A DNA stretch of 64,000 nt, taken from Azolla caroliniana (lineage: Eukaryota; Polypodiophyta). The notes below the pieces were generated by a model. The model was not told the DNA's origin. It saw nothing but the letters and a program-made list of their open reading frames with translations, and made no database searches. Location: the NCBI GenBank assembly GCA_043228905.1, contig JBHGNT010000022.1:7006001-7070000 (forward strand). The letters are read 5' to 3'. Shown here piece by piece: positions 22,014-32,699 of the stretch (the first letter of the stretch is position 1; every line of letters starts with the position of its first letter). The position numbers and the translations under genes were made by a program.

Positions 22014-22779
22014 AACAAAATCGAGGTCATCAACGGGGTTGTCAAGAATAAAAAATTTATGAAAAAGGGATGGTGACAACGCCATTCTCACAAAAATGTG
22101 AGGACGGCCACCAACATCCTTTTCCCGACAAGGACAACTTTCGATATAATCACGTAATAACGAATATACACATATGTTTACTTATCACATATATACGATC
22201 AAATACGTATATAGGTGACCACATATGCCTATATTAAACATATCGTTATATTAAATAGCCACAAATGATGTGATCGAGATACATAATCGAGGTATATACC
22301 TCTACGCACACGAAACATCCACAAATAAGAGATCATCGTAATACGAAATTGAGGTTTTGACCTCTTACACATATCCTTTACAACAAATCAAGGTATTAAA
22401 CTCATACGCAAACGTAACATATGTTCGTGAATGTAATACGTAATTGAGGTATTAACCTCGTACGCATACGACACTCATCACATATTATTTATATGTCAAA
22501 CGAGGTATTGACCTCGTGCGCATATGTAAACGTTTTAGATAATCAATTAAAGACCACTACAACATCATTGACTTAATGAAAAAAAATGACATATAAACTA
22601 AACACATGATTAGATGGGAGAAGAGAGAATAGAAAAGAAAAGAAAAGAAAATTACGGAAAGAGTTACCGAAGTTCTTTGTTGATCATTGTCTAGATCAAG
22701 GCCGACCGCACATCGATCGATCACCATCAATCAAAAGACAAAAGACAAACAAAGAAACATTAGTACATAGCTCTGATAC
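22014..22779 (-). other. Gyp-G leader, distal piece with hairpin array
   Basis: AT-rich non-coding leader. Between 22289 and 22515 there are five copies of a short inverted repeat GAGGTnnnnACCTC: 22289-22302, 22351-22364, 22389-22403 (degenerate), 22446-22459 and 22502-22515. They are spaced about 40-62 bp, most often with GTACGC or ACGCA just after. See findings. Confidence 0.6.
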
Positions 22780-22793
22780 CAAATATTAGAGAT
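22780..22793 (-). other. Gyp-G primer-binding site
   Basis: The plus strand reads AGCTCTGATACCAAA immediately before the LTR, i.e. TTTGGTATCAGAGCT on the element strand. This is complementary to the 3' end of initiator tRNA-Met. Confidence 0.85.
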
Positions 22794-23238
22794 CTAGGTA
22801 CTAAAGTAAGCTTAAGATAAGGATAAACTAATGATAAATAGAAAGGAGAAAGAGAAAGAAGGGTGCCGATCCACCCGACCACCCCCGAGCGAAGGGATCG
22901 AGACGAACTTGAGCCTCGATCGGCGTCCCATACCATTGCCGTGGCGTCGAGTCGTACTTGGTGCTGGCGCGCTCGCTACAAGAGTTGATCCACCACAAGA
23001 GCAGAGTCTTTATGTAGTCAAAAGATGATCAAATGAGGGTAGCTAGGCCTCTTATTTATAGCGATACCCAAGGCCCCCAGGCAAGTTCACACTTGACCTA
23101 ATGGGTTGTCTCAATCCCGAGGATTAAAAGTAATCCTCCCCTTCTTTACACTCTCGTTTAACCCTCACACTTATCCACGTGTATAGAATACTACGGTAAA
23201 TTCTCACCACGGGATATTAAATGGTTATGCCCGTAACA
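22794..23238 (-). repeat. Gyp-G 5' LTR
   Basis: Matches 6472-6926 with around 20 visible substitutions. Followed by TTACG, the second copy of the target duplication. Confidence 0.88.
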
Positions 23239-23243
23239 TTACG

Positions 23244-24561
23244 TGCCCCTCGTTTCTCCCTTGTTTGCGGTGATCCCTTGCGGTAGAGCATACCTCCATC
23301 CTGACATCCGTGTCGGTGTACCCCGCTTCGGCGCCTTTGTGGCTCTCGTTACCGCTTTGTCTCGACCCGCTTGGCCTTGCACGTCCTCCGGGATGCCACG
23401 TTTTCTCTTCCCAGTGCGTAGCCCTTTGTCCTCCACGGACCTCCTTTGGTTTTCAAGACACAACCTTCCGCTCACGCCGTTCATTCGTCGATCTTAGCAA
23501 CTCACCGCTTCGGCCTCCGTCTCGTACTTGCCTCTCAAAGTCTCAACTGGTCCGCTATTTCCGGTCACTCGTTGTGGCTCCTCCGGATGCATGCTCGTTT
23601 CTTGGCCCTCCGCCATCCATAATCCATGCTTCGTATCGTGCCGTTCACCCGCCGTAGACCTGACCTCCGCGTTGGCCTCTTCTTCCTTTGTCGTCGTAGT
23701 CCCTTCCAATTCCGATTGGCCCTCTTGACCCCGTTCGTCCGTCTTTCCGCACCGGATGCCTATTCCGGCACGCTCATATGCTTCGGCCTTCGACTCCTCG
23801 CCGCCACCCGCCGTCTCTCTGGTCTTAAGTTGGCACTCGGGCATAACCGTCGTAGTCTCCGACACCGATGTCGAGGGATCTCGTCTTTGTCCGCTACAAA
23901 CTTCCTAATTCTCCTTGTTGTTATCTCGGTTGCCTGCTTTGCTGCTGCCACCTTCTGTCTCTCTTGTCTCACGTGGGCTCTCGTGGCTGACCGCCGAAGT
24001 CTCTAGAACCGGTGTAGGCAAAGTCCCGGCACCATCGCTCGTTGATGTCATGTCTGTAGCCACCTCCATTTGGACGCCGTTGTCCGTGGCTACCCCATTC
24101 TCAATTACACAAGCCTCCTCCTTGTTCGATTTTTCAGGCAACCATGTCCCATAACTTCTGCCCACTCTCGAAGTGGCGCTCATTGCTCCGTAGTCTCCGA
24201 CCTTCTCCATGGCCGTCCCTTTTCTGCAAGACGAGAGGGTCGCTTGCTCCACACCCTCTCCCACGTCACTGCCGTTGTGTGCTCTTTCGGCCTCCACATA
24301 GGCCCCGTCCTCCGCGTGTAGGGAGGCATCCTGTCGAACCCAACTCCATAATAAACCCCTCTTCGGCTTCGATCTTCTACTTCACAATTTTGTACGCCTC
24401 ACATATCAATGCTTCTAGGTCAAACTCCTCCGAACCATTATGCGTTGAGCTCTCTTCCGGTGGTAGTGCATCACTCACTGCCCTCGGGCCGTGTTGTCGC
24501 CGACCGCTTCTCATTGTGTCGCCGGCATATCCATTCCACTTCGGACCAATCCTTGTTGAGA
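23244..24561 (-). pseudogene. TG-1 repetitive charged region
   Basis: Minus-strand frames homologous to the TG-2 long frame: 'LCLENQRRSVEDKGLRTGKRK' (23350-23480), 'SMHPEEPQRVTGNSG' (23550-23600), 'LPTPVLETSAVSHESPRETRETEGG' (23960-24040), 'GEGVEQATLSSC' (24220-24260). The frame shifts several times (around 23490, 23870 and 24300), so it is decayed. The order of modules is the same as in TG-2, which shows that the whole region, not just Gag, is a family trait. Function unknown. Confidence 0.6.
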
Positions 24562-24565
24562 CCGT

Positions 24566-25539
24566 TGTCATGAAGATTTTCGGCAACGGTGTGAAAATCA
24601 CGTGGACCGGAGAAAATCGAGAAGGTGCAATGTGCACACGAATGAATGGGGTGATGGTTACACGCCTACGTTAGCATGTTGTAAATATAAATGAAATGAG
24701 AACCCCTAAGTCCTAGTAGCATTTTCGTGCATACCAAGGGGTGCAAGTAAGGTTTGAACCTTGCACCTCCAAGTTAAGCCACAATTGACTTACCATTAGG
24801 CTAAGTTGTTACTTGTTATATTTTAATCATTGTATTCTTCACGTGTAAATGCTCATACATTAGAGCTTGAATGAGGGACATGGTCATCATGCATCACATG
24901 AGATGCATGAGCACCAAATGGCAATCATGCATTGTATGCATGTCTTACACCCTCACATGCATCATATGCATGGGGGCATTTATATAAGAAAGAAAGAAGG
25001 AGGCATCAATCAAGCTATGCATTGAATCAACATCTTAATATTAAAAAACCTACTTATCTTATTTGTAACTTATCTTGTTTCTCAACATTGATGTCAAGGG
25101 GTGAAACCCAGAATTGGAATTTCCATCCATCTATCTATCTATCTTAAACACTTCCTCAATTCCCGTCTCTCTCTCTCTCTCTCTCACACAACCACATTAG
25201 TGCGTCACTTCAACTACTACAATTTCATTTCGTGTGGTCATTCACTGTATCTCTGGAATTCTTGTCAAGAAGGAAATAGCACCAGCAAAGATCATTTCGC
25301 CGTCGTCGTCGCCCGCTAAACGTTGCACACCACCACATTACCGCTGCGTACACATCAATCCACCGCATCGCTGATTCTAGTTCGGGTGCGTCTTAGACAA
25401 CAACGAACAACCTGACAATAAACCTAAAACAACTAATTCATTTCCTCCATAACCACTAGCGGATAGAGGCTCGGTGCTTGTCTATGCTTGTGATGCGCAC
25501 ATTACGACGTTTGGCACATGCGTCTCGCACTACGCGACA
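24566..25539 (+). mobile_element. Solo LTR of a TG-related family
   Basis: Starts TGTCATGAAGATTTTCGGC, like the TG LTRs (TGTCGTGAAGATTTT), and ends ACTACGCGACA. It is flanked by CCGT on both sides (24562-24565 and 25540-25543). Removing it rejoins the TG-1 Gag frame at 'GGT|CTC' in register with the homologous TG-3 sequence. At 974 bp it is longer than other TG LTRs. It has a TATA-like 'tttatataagaaag' at 24976 and a (CT)n tract near 25165. This is a product of LTR-LTR recombination. Confidence 0.82.
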
Positions 25540-25543
25540 CCGT

Positions 25544-25848
25544 GTGCTTCGTAATCATCCTCAAGCTCGAATAGGATGTCCATTCTTTCCTCTTGATGGA
25601 CCGTCTTCCAAAATAGGAGGACTTTGTCCACCCCCACTGATCTCTGATCCCGCTCCGAGAGTTGAGCAAAACGACACTTGAACTCTCGGAATGCTTCCAT
25701 TGCGCTACGACGAGGCTTTGCCGATGCCACCCATCAATCGAACTCTTGGCGACTTCGCCCCTCCAGTTTTTTGTAGCCATATGCCTCCAACGAAGCTTCC
25801 ATCCTTGTCCTCCTTTGCCGCCTTTTCACGTTAGGTTCGCCAAATTAT
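25544..25848 (-). pseudogene. TG-1 Gag fragment
   Basis: The minus-strand frame contains 'CRFAQLSERDQRSVGVDKVLL', matching 'HRFAQLSEREQRSVGMDKVLM' of TG-3 Gag (55180-55250). It lies directly against the 5' LTR, and a primer-like 'TTTGGCGAACCTAACG' separates them. Compared with TG-3, the N-terminal 150 or so residues are missing, so there is an internal deletion near 25780-25830. Confidence 0.7.
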
Positions 25849-26607
25849 GTCGCGGTATTCCGTGAATATGCCTAGGATCTTAGGCGGGAACGCGGGGGTC
25901 TTGGACTAGGGAATAGAGGAGAAATGGGAGCTTAACCCTTACGACCTTCAAGCTCAAGAGGAAATGAGAAAGAATAGGAGATTAACAAGGAAGGAGAAAA
26001 TAGAGGCAAGATACATAAAGAAGCTATATTAAGAATCCACAAAACGATTACAACCATGGCCTCGTAGGCCGAACCAACCCACTATAAGAAACCATAATCA
26101 GATAGAAGAAGAAGAATAGTAAAACCCTAAAACCCTAAAACCCTAAAACCCTAAAACCCGAAATCCCTAAACCCGAATGGCGACCAAAAGAAACCCAAAA
26201 GTGGAAGCCCCTCCTCACTCAAAATAGGCAACCCCTTCACAAGAGACCCATCACTCCCTTTTATAGTAGTAAGGGGTGCTCGGCACATTAAAAAGGATTG
26301 GTCAAATCCCCTTTCTTTCAAAGGAGAATATGTGACCTCGATCTTAGGAGGTGAGATTGATGGGTCTTAACTCCCTTTCCTCTCACCGACATACTCAATG
26401 CCCACTACTCCCTACACCCATATTTCATGTGCCTCCCTCTAGTCTACAAAGTGCACATCACCTTTATACCTTTACATCTTACTTTTCCTCCTTCATTTGT
26501 CTTTTATTCCTATGTTACAATTTTCCTAAGTTCATGTGTAATGTTGCACATGTTGTTTTATTCCTCCCGCTCGGGTTTTCTCACCATGGCCGAAAATCCG
26601 CACGACA
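25849..26607 (-). repeat. TG-1 5' LTR
   Basis: TGTCGCGGTATTCCG to CCGCACGACA on the plus strand. Followed by CCGG, the target duplication. It contains five CCCTAAAA octamers in tandem near 26120-26165, where the 3' LTR has fewer. Confidence 0.85.
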
Positions 26608-26611
26608 CCGG

Positions 26612-28255
26612 AATGAAATCAGACTCTCCTCTAGAGCGTCGATATTATCTACTTCTCCTTCTTCTTCCAGGATCATCTCGGCCTCACTAGCCTCATCCTC
26701 AGTAATCAGAATGGAGTTGGGGGTTGGAAAAGAATACCAGGACGCGGATTCGTCGAACATGACGTCTCGGTTTACTCGTACTTGTTTGAAGTGGGGGTTG
26801 TACCTTTCTGTTCATGTGACTAGCCGACCAAGATACACTTCTCCAACGTGGTATCCAATTTCTTCCGCTTCTCATCCGGTACATGCACAAATGCAATGCT
26901 ACCGAATACCTTAAGGTGCTTTAAGTTCGGCTTTCGCCCGAAATATAGCTCATGAGGTGGCACCTTCTCTCCGGTTGTCGAAAACTGGATATAAAATACT
27001 GTCCAAACAACTTCGGCCCAATAAAATTTCGGCATGCTCTTGTTCTCCAGCATTGCCCTCACCGCTTCCAGAGCCGAGTGGTTCTTCCTTTCGGCTACGC
27101 CGTTTTGCTCCGGCGTATATCTACAACTGAATTCTCTCTAAATTCCCATCTATTGTAGATAACAGTTGAACTGGCTGGAAAAGTATTCCTTTTCGACATC
27201 TGACCGCAGACACTTGATTTTCTGGTTTGTTTCCCTTTCGACAAGATTTTGCATGTTCTAGAAACAGGAGAAGACCTCGCTCTTCTTCTGTATCAGGTAA
27301 ATCCACGTGTGTCGGCTATAGTCGTCGATGAAGGAGATGAAGTATTGACTCCCACCTAAGCTCACATTCTATGCCGATCCCCACACATCCGAATGTATCA
27401 AGTCAAGCTTGTTGCAACTCTTATTACGCTCGTTGGGGAATGGATGTCGGTGTTGCTTCCCTAGCTGACAAGCTTCACAAACTTCGGCCTTCTAGCCAAT
27501 AAACTTCAGCAAACCGAACACGACTTCTTTCGTTTGCAACTCTTGAAGACTTTGGTAGTTGACGTGGCTGATTCACTTATGCCACAAGTCGATATCCGAT
27601 TCGACTTTTTGTCCCTTCGCAAACATTGCAGTGCCGACGTCATTTGTGTCAAGGATAAACATCCTCCCTTCCCGATTCCCTTGTGGTATGATCTGACCTT
27701 CTTCTTCAATGAAACATCCAAGGTGTATGAACCAGACTTGCATCCCTTGGTCGACAATCTGTCCGACCGACACCAAGTTCTTCGTGATTGTTGGGACGTG
27801 CAAAACGTTCATCAGTCTCCCCTTCTATCCGACATGGCTAAGGGGAACATCACTGACATGCTCGATGGGATGTGAGGTGTTGTAACAAATTTTGACTATC
27901 CCCAGTTGTTCCGGTTTCTCCAAAAAAGAGAACTAGTTCTCTTGGCTCTCCATGTGGTATGACGCTCCGGAATCGACATACCACACCTCTTTCGGTTTCA
28001 AGGTGTTTGTTTTCATCAAGGGCCCTTTCCAGTTCTTGGTCCTTCTGACCCTTCGGTGTAGTGCGAACGTTGTCGATTCCTATGTTCGGCTTTGCTCGAT
28101 CTGGATTTATCGGAATCAACCTTCTTTTTCCAGCACTCGCTTTCTCTATGGGCTTTTTGGCCACAATACCAACATTCTGTTATGGACTTTGCTTGCCAGT
28201 TTCCGGCACCGCCTTGACTCCCCTTGCTTGTGGAGGGTCCGGAACTACTGCCAAC
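26612..28255 (-). pseudogene. Cop-D Gag knuckle, protease and integrase (broken)
   Basis: Minus-strand copia remnants in the expected order from right to left. CCHC knuckle CWYCGQKAHRESEC at 28133-28174. Protease 'WYVDSGAS' at about 27957-27985. 'LHVPTITKNLVSVGQ' and HHCC '...LWHK' near 27573-27800. 'HSDVW' near 27370. Integrase tail 'KHLKVFGSIAFVHVPDEKRKKLD' near 26830-26900. Many frameshifts and stops. It joins in order to the RT part at 5188 once TG-1 is removed. Confidence 0.82.
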
Positions 28256-28741
28256 TGTAAGGAAACAGGTCCCTCCGGATGGGAAGTGAGAAGAACAGTA
28301 CTGATGAGCAAAGGCCGAGGCCGAAACCGGATGAAGAGTACCCAGCTACGGAAGACCCGGTGAGAACCAGATGAAGAGTACCCAACTACGGAAGACCCGG
28401 TGAGAACCGGATGACAAGTACCCGGCAACGGAAAACCCGGTGAGAGCCGGATGTGGTGTACCCGGCAAGCGCCGGATGACGAGTACCCGGCTACGGAGAG
28501 CTGGATGGTGCAGACCCAGTGAGAACCGGATGACGAGTACCCGGCAAGCGCCGGATGATGTAGGCCCGGTGAGGAGTGCTCACCGGATGAAGAGACATAT
28601 TCATAAATATGTTTCTGAGAGTCCATCGTGGCTATATGTGTAAATAGCCGAAAAGTCATATTAGTATAAATATGACTTAGGGCAAACTCTTTTATAGGTG
28701 TGTGGTCATTCTTGTTGTGGCAAGATTATAGCGCAGCCGTG

Positions 28742-28805
<64 letters not shown>

Positions 28806-29083
28806 CGAAGAGTTCGTATCTCTGTTGTAACCGCCGCCTGTGGCGAAGATAGAAAGCTCGAGGTTGTTGCCTCGGTGCTTTACTGTTGTACACTGTAACA
28901 TAGTGATAGTTTGCAGCCTGTGGGCTGCCGTGGTTTTTCCCTAGTTTGGGTTTTCCACGTAAACATCCTGTGTACTCTTCTCTTCACTGTGTCGTGCATT
29001 CATTCTCGTTTATCTTTTTGTGTTTTGATGCTAAGCTCGGTTGTGGATGAGCGTTGCACATAGGGAGCGTGTAGTTCCTGTCA
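28256..29083 (+). mobile_element. Solo copia LTR (Cop-B/Cop-C lineage)
   Basis: TGTAAGGAAACAGGTCCC...GTTCCTGTCA, 828 bp, with TSD CCAAC at 28251-28255 and 29084-29088. It shares the 'tccctccggatggga' start and the 'gtggtttttccc' block with the Cop-B LTR. U3 carries about eight imperfect units of 36 bp or so ('ccggatgacgagtacccgg' type, 28310-28590). A (GA)n tract at 28745-28800 is followed by 'ccgcctgtggcgaagat'. It is inserted in Cop-D gag and is a solo product of LTR recombination. Confidence 0.92.
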
Positions 29084-29088
29084 CCAAC

Positions 29089-29192
29089 ATGTCGATTATG
29101 CCTTTGATTATGCTCTTGTCGGCCACCACCATTGCATGCCGATCCACCTTATCCTCCATGACCAAGGGGCTGATCCGCCTCCGTATACAGCA
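29089..29192 (-). pseudogene. Cop-D Gag fragment between two insertions
   Basis: Short piece of Gag left between the solo LTR and transposon X. At the X target, the minus-strand reading 'CAGATGCTGTATACGG' is restored when X and one AGCA are removed. This gives a Gln-Met-Leu-Tyr-Thr run that continues the Gag sequence found at 40186-40375. Confidence 0.6.
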
Positions 29193-29217
29193 GGGTCGAA
29201 GCATGCTACGGTGTACC
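29193..29217 (+). repeat. Transposon X left terminal inverted repeat
   Basis: 25 bp, three mismatches to the right end. Beyond the core, 'TTTTGGCCAAAAATTTAGTACTAAAT' like sequence recurs in looser form inside the right end (about 40090-40150). Confidence 0.78.
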
Positions 29218-29489
29218 AACTTTTGGCCAAAAATTTAGTACTAAATCAGGGAAGAAAATAAACATAAAAAATTGAAAATAAAACAATTAGTGCAAAAAAT
29301 AGTGGATTATCATCCATTGAATGAGGTTCAGGTTCAAATAACAAATTCAATACGAATGTACAAAGATATTATACGTCACAATCGAAATGTCCCAAGGCAG
29401 TATTTAATACATTAATTATAACTTCATTCTCCTAGGTAGAGTTGTACGAAAGCAGACCTGGAGAAGGTTTCAAATGTGTTAGTTGGTCA

Positions 29490-29660
29490 GTGTCTCTCTC
29501 TCTCTTTGGTATGGGTAGTTGAACGTGTCAGTTGGTCAGTCTCTCTCTCTCTCTCTCTCTCTCTCTTCTGTCTCAAAGTTTTCAGTCAGAAAATGGCAGA
29601 AAGTTAGTAATCAAAACACATATCTATTACCTATCTCTCTCTCACTCCACCTTCAATTCT
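29490..29660 (+). promoter_or_regulatory. (CT)n-rich region upstream of the plus-strand X gene
   Basis: Two (CT)n tracts (about 29492-29505 and 29540-29565) with a repeated 'gttggtcagt' lie about 600 bp before the first coding exon. Such tracts are common in plant 5' leaders. The link to this gene is inferred from position only. Confidence 0.3.
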
Positions 29661-30255
29661 CTGTTTCCCCGCGTAATTCTTGTTGTGTTCCCTCTGTGCT
29701 TGATTTTTGTTGTTGTTTCCCTACGATCTTTGAACTCTGTATATGCAGAGATTGTTGTTTCCCCTCTATGCTCGTTGTTCTTGTTGTTGATGTGCTTTCT
29801 TTCTGTATGCTCGTTTGTCTCCTCTGCAACAGCCTCGTCAACAACCTCTTGCATATAGGTGATTTTCCCAGCTTGGTGTGCTCCTAAGGTGAAGAAATCA
29901 ACACGGTGTGGTACCTTTGCCTTGACCTTGGCTCCATCTGCCTTCAACCCATCGTTCCATCTGCAACTTGCACGACCTCCAGGTATTCTCTGTGTTGCAT
30001 TTTTAGGGTTTGATAATTCATATTCTATGTGTTGCATGCCCAACTGGTATGTTTTTGTTTTCTTTGTGTTTCCTATCCGTGTGTTTGACATGGATGAGTT
30101 TTTTTCCGACTGTTTAGGGTTAAAGTGTGTTTGACATGGCTTGTAGATGCAACTTACATTGAGTTGACTATGATGATTTGCTGGTTGTTGATGGTATTTT
30201 GATGAGTTTTCTTCTTGTACATGCATATTTTGATGGTATTTTGAAGACTAGGACA

Positions 30256-31518
30256 ATGACGAGAAGGACACCCATAAAGAAGACATTGGTGAAAGAGAAA
30301 GAGAAGACACTAGTGAAGGAAAGAAAAAGCAAGAAGACACCCACAAGAGAAAGGGTGATGAACTCATCAACTCAGAGAAAGAAGATGTGCCACTCCATCA
30401 TTCGAGACACACCTCTCGGATGGAGTTATTTCCTTCGAGCACGACCTGAAGTTTATGAAGAGCTGAGAGAGTGGTTGATAAAAACCTGGGGGTCACCACA
30501 TCCCGATACAAGGCAAGGATTCCACATAAGTGGATTGAAGAAGGAATATGTGAACTTATTGAAGACAAGATATGAACATGTTTATGATAGTAATCAAATT
30601 TGTAACAATGAGGTGGGTATTGTTTTTGCACGTGCATTTGCTTGTGAAGTTTAGGGTGGCATCGACGTAGATTGGGAAGATTTTAATCGTCACCGATCAG
30701 AACATTATAAAGGGTCCTCTAGTACCAACACTGGCTTGAAGTCATCGGGAACCTCTCATGTGGATATTCCGGCTACAACACTTGTCCACCAAGTTCAATT
30801 TGCAAAGCTACAGGCCACAATGACTGAAAAGCATGAATGGATGATGGCCGGTTGCATAGCTTCTATGAGCTCAAGAATACAAACACTACTTGCTGATTTG
30901 GAAGTAGTTAAATCAGCTGAGATATAGGTAGAAAAGAAATTCTCTTCAATAAAGATTACATATGAATGGATTGCATCGACAATCCAAAATTCAGAAAATG
31001 AGGTGTTGAAAGAGGAGTTGAAGAAAGAGTTGAACAATATGGGCACTCAATTAGGATCACAAATGAGAGACCTTGATACTTGCAGAATTTCACATTGTGA
31101 ACTAGATAATAAGTGGACAACTTTAAAGTTGCATTCTGAGAACCTTGCGTGCTTGATGTAGGATTTAAAACGAAAAGGTTTTGAAACTTTGTGTCCATAT
31201 GTAATTGAGCACCCAAGTGGTATGGAAAGTACCATTACTAGTATAGCTATATCACGGTATTTGCTTTAAAAGTTATTTATTTCTACTTCTGTGGTATAAA
31301 TATCATATTAGCTAATATATTGTAACTTGTGTTTGCAATCTGCCAGGTGTATATTTTGTGGCCTCGGATTCTAGCTTGAGGCTATGGATGTTGTGATTAC
31401 ACCGTGCTTGCACACATATCATATGCTATGTGCTAAGTATCATTTTGAGAAAGAGAATACATGCATGGACTGTAAAACTACAGTTGCTGTTGAGTGGTAC
31501 TATGCTTGGGGTTTAAAA
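30256..31518 (+). pseudogene. Transposon X accessory gene, N-terminal exons with RING-H2-like finger
   Basis: A basic N-terminus ('TRRTPIKKTLVKEKEK') leads to a conserved-looking block 'LGWSYFLRARPEVYEELREWL' and 'PHPDTRQGF', then a coiled-coil-like stretch (30770-31150). A clear intron (GT at 31257, AG ending 31346) joins '...IS-R' to 'CIFC'. The next exon gives C-x2-C...C-x-H-x2-H-x2-C-x10-C-x2-C ('PCLHTYHMLCAKYHF', 'CMDC'), a RING-H2-type zinc finger. In-frame stops at 30652, about 30925, 31158 and near 31373 indicate decay or mis-modelled splicing. Role unknown: possibly an E3-like or DNA-binding accessory protein. Confidence 0.55.
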
Positions 31519-31729
31519 GTACACCTGTACGGTATGTGGCTGTACTATTCTATTGTTTGTACTATATTATGTCAATTTACATTTGGATTAGAACTAGTGA
31601 ACGCCACAATTCAAACTTCAAATTTAGGAAAACAATGGATTAGTACTAGTGTAGCTCCAACAACTAATATGTGGAACCCTATTTATGTGGGTTAGTATTG
31701 GCAGTACTCTTAATATATAATTGGTATGG

Positions 31730-32640
31730 GTAGTTGAATGGATATTTTGCAGAATTAGTACTATTTGAGTAATTCGGGAACCAGGTGTGACATTGTTCGG
31801 GATTGGTACTAGTTATGTAGTTTGAGCACAAGGTATGTAGTACATTGTGAACGATTAGTAATAAACCTGTAATTTAGGAATTAGGAGTGTAGAACACATA
31901 TCATGATTAGTACTACTTGGATGCAAAATACCAATTTAATACTAAAGAAGGAAGTTGTTTAGATGTATTTGTTGAATAAGTTGTTCGTCCAATCTATATT
32001 ACAACTTGCCTAGTGCTAGTTTAGTACACACTATACTTGTAGTACATTGTTGACTATTAGTACTATTTGTGTAATTTGGGAATTAGTTGTGTAGTACATT
32101 GTTCACGATTAGTACTAGTTATGTAATTTGGGAACAAGGTGTATGGTAAATTGTTGAAGATTAGTACAGTTTGTGTAATTTGGAAACGAGGTGTGTCAAA
32201 CACATATCAAGTTTAGTACTAATATTGTTGAAGATTAATACTGTTGGTGTAATTAGTACTAGTTATGTAATTAGGTGTGTAGAACACATATCATGTTTAG
32301 TATTACTTGTGTGCAAAATATCATGTTAGTACTAAAGTCCAATCTACATTTGTTGGATTAGATGCTAGTCCAATCTATATTACAATGTGCCTAGTACTAG
32401 TGTTAGTACACACTATACTTGTAGTACATTGTTGACGATTAGTACTACTTGTGTAATTTCGGAACTGAGTAGTACATTGTTGACGATTAGTACTAGTTGT
32501 GTAATTTGGGAACTAAGTGAGTAGTACATTGTTCATGATTAGTATTAGTTGTGTAATTTGGGAACTAAGTGAGTAATAAATTGTTCACGATTAGTACTAG
32601 ATGTGTAATATGGGAACTAGGTGTAGCCTAATGATTTAGT
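31730..32640 (+). repeat. Intronic tandem array with TTAGTAC units
   Basis: About a dozen imperfect units of roughly 60-75 bp built on 'gattagtactagttgtgtaatttgggaac...gtagtacattgtt'. No coding frame. It lies between the RING exon and the C-terminal exons, so it is most likely intronic. Confidence 0.75.
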
Positions 32641-32699
32641 AATGCAGTTCTTGTGACCTACATTGTATTTTTTATATCACGGTACTAATGTTGAAGGTT

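Larger units (their letters stand above)
6472..23238 (-). mobile_element. Gyp-G: chromovirus-like Ty3/gypsy element with nested insertions
   Basis: The LTRs are 22794-23238 (5') and 6472-6926 (3'), minus orientation, with target duplication TTACG at 6467-6471 and 23239-23243. A primer site TTTGGTATCAGAGC abuts the 5' LTR (minus strand, 22780-22793). A purine tract abuts the 3' LTR at 6927-6940. Gene order on the minus strand is gag, protease, RT, RNase H, integrase, chromodomain-like tail. The LTRs differ at roughly 5 percent by eye. The leader holds two later insertions, Cop-H and TG-2. Confidence 0.9.
5189..26607 (-). mobile_element. TG-1: gag-only LTR retrotransposon carrying nested insertions
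   Basis: The LTRs are 25849-26607 (5') and 5189-5927 (3'), both in minus orientation, and a 4-bp target duplication CCGG flanks the pair. Excluding the nested gypsy (6472-23238) and the solo LTR (24566-25539), the internal region is only about 2.2 kb. It encodes a Gag-like domain next to the 5' LTR (25544-25848) followed by a long repetitive polar region. No protease, RT or integrase motif is visible, so this is a TR-GAG-like element that must have used enzymes in trans. It is inserted in Cop-D. Confidence 0.8.

Noticed and set aside
22621-22650. Possible polypurine tract near Gyp-G primer site
   Set aside because: The 'gaaaagaaaag' run is on the plus strand inside the leader of a minus-strand element and not next to an LTR; simple low-complexity sequence.
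26115-26170. Interstitial telomere
   Set aside because: The unit is an octamer, only five copies, inside an LTR whose other family members have shorter versions.
28692-28901. Frames encoding runs of Arg-Glu or Ser-Leu
   Set aside because: Produced by the (GA)n microsatellite of the solo LTR; the same applies near 58865 and 63645.
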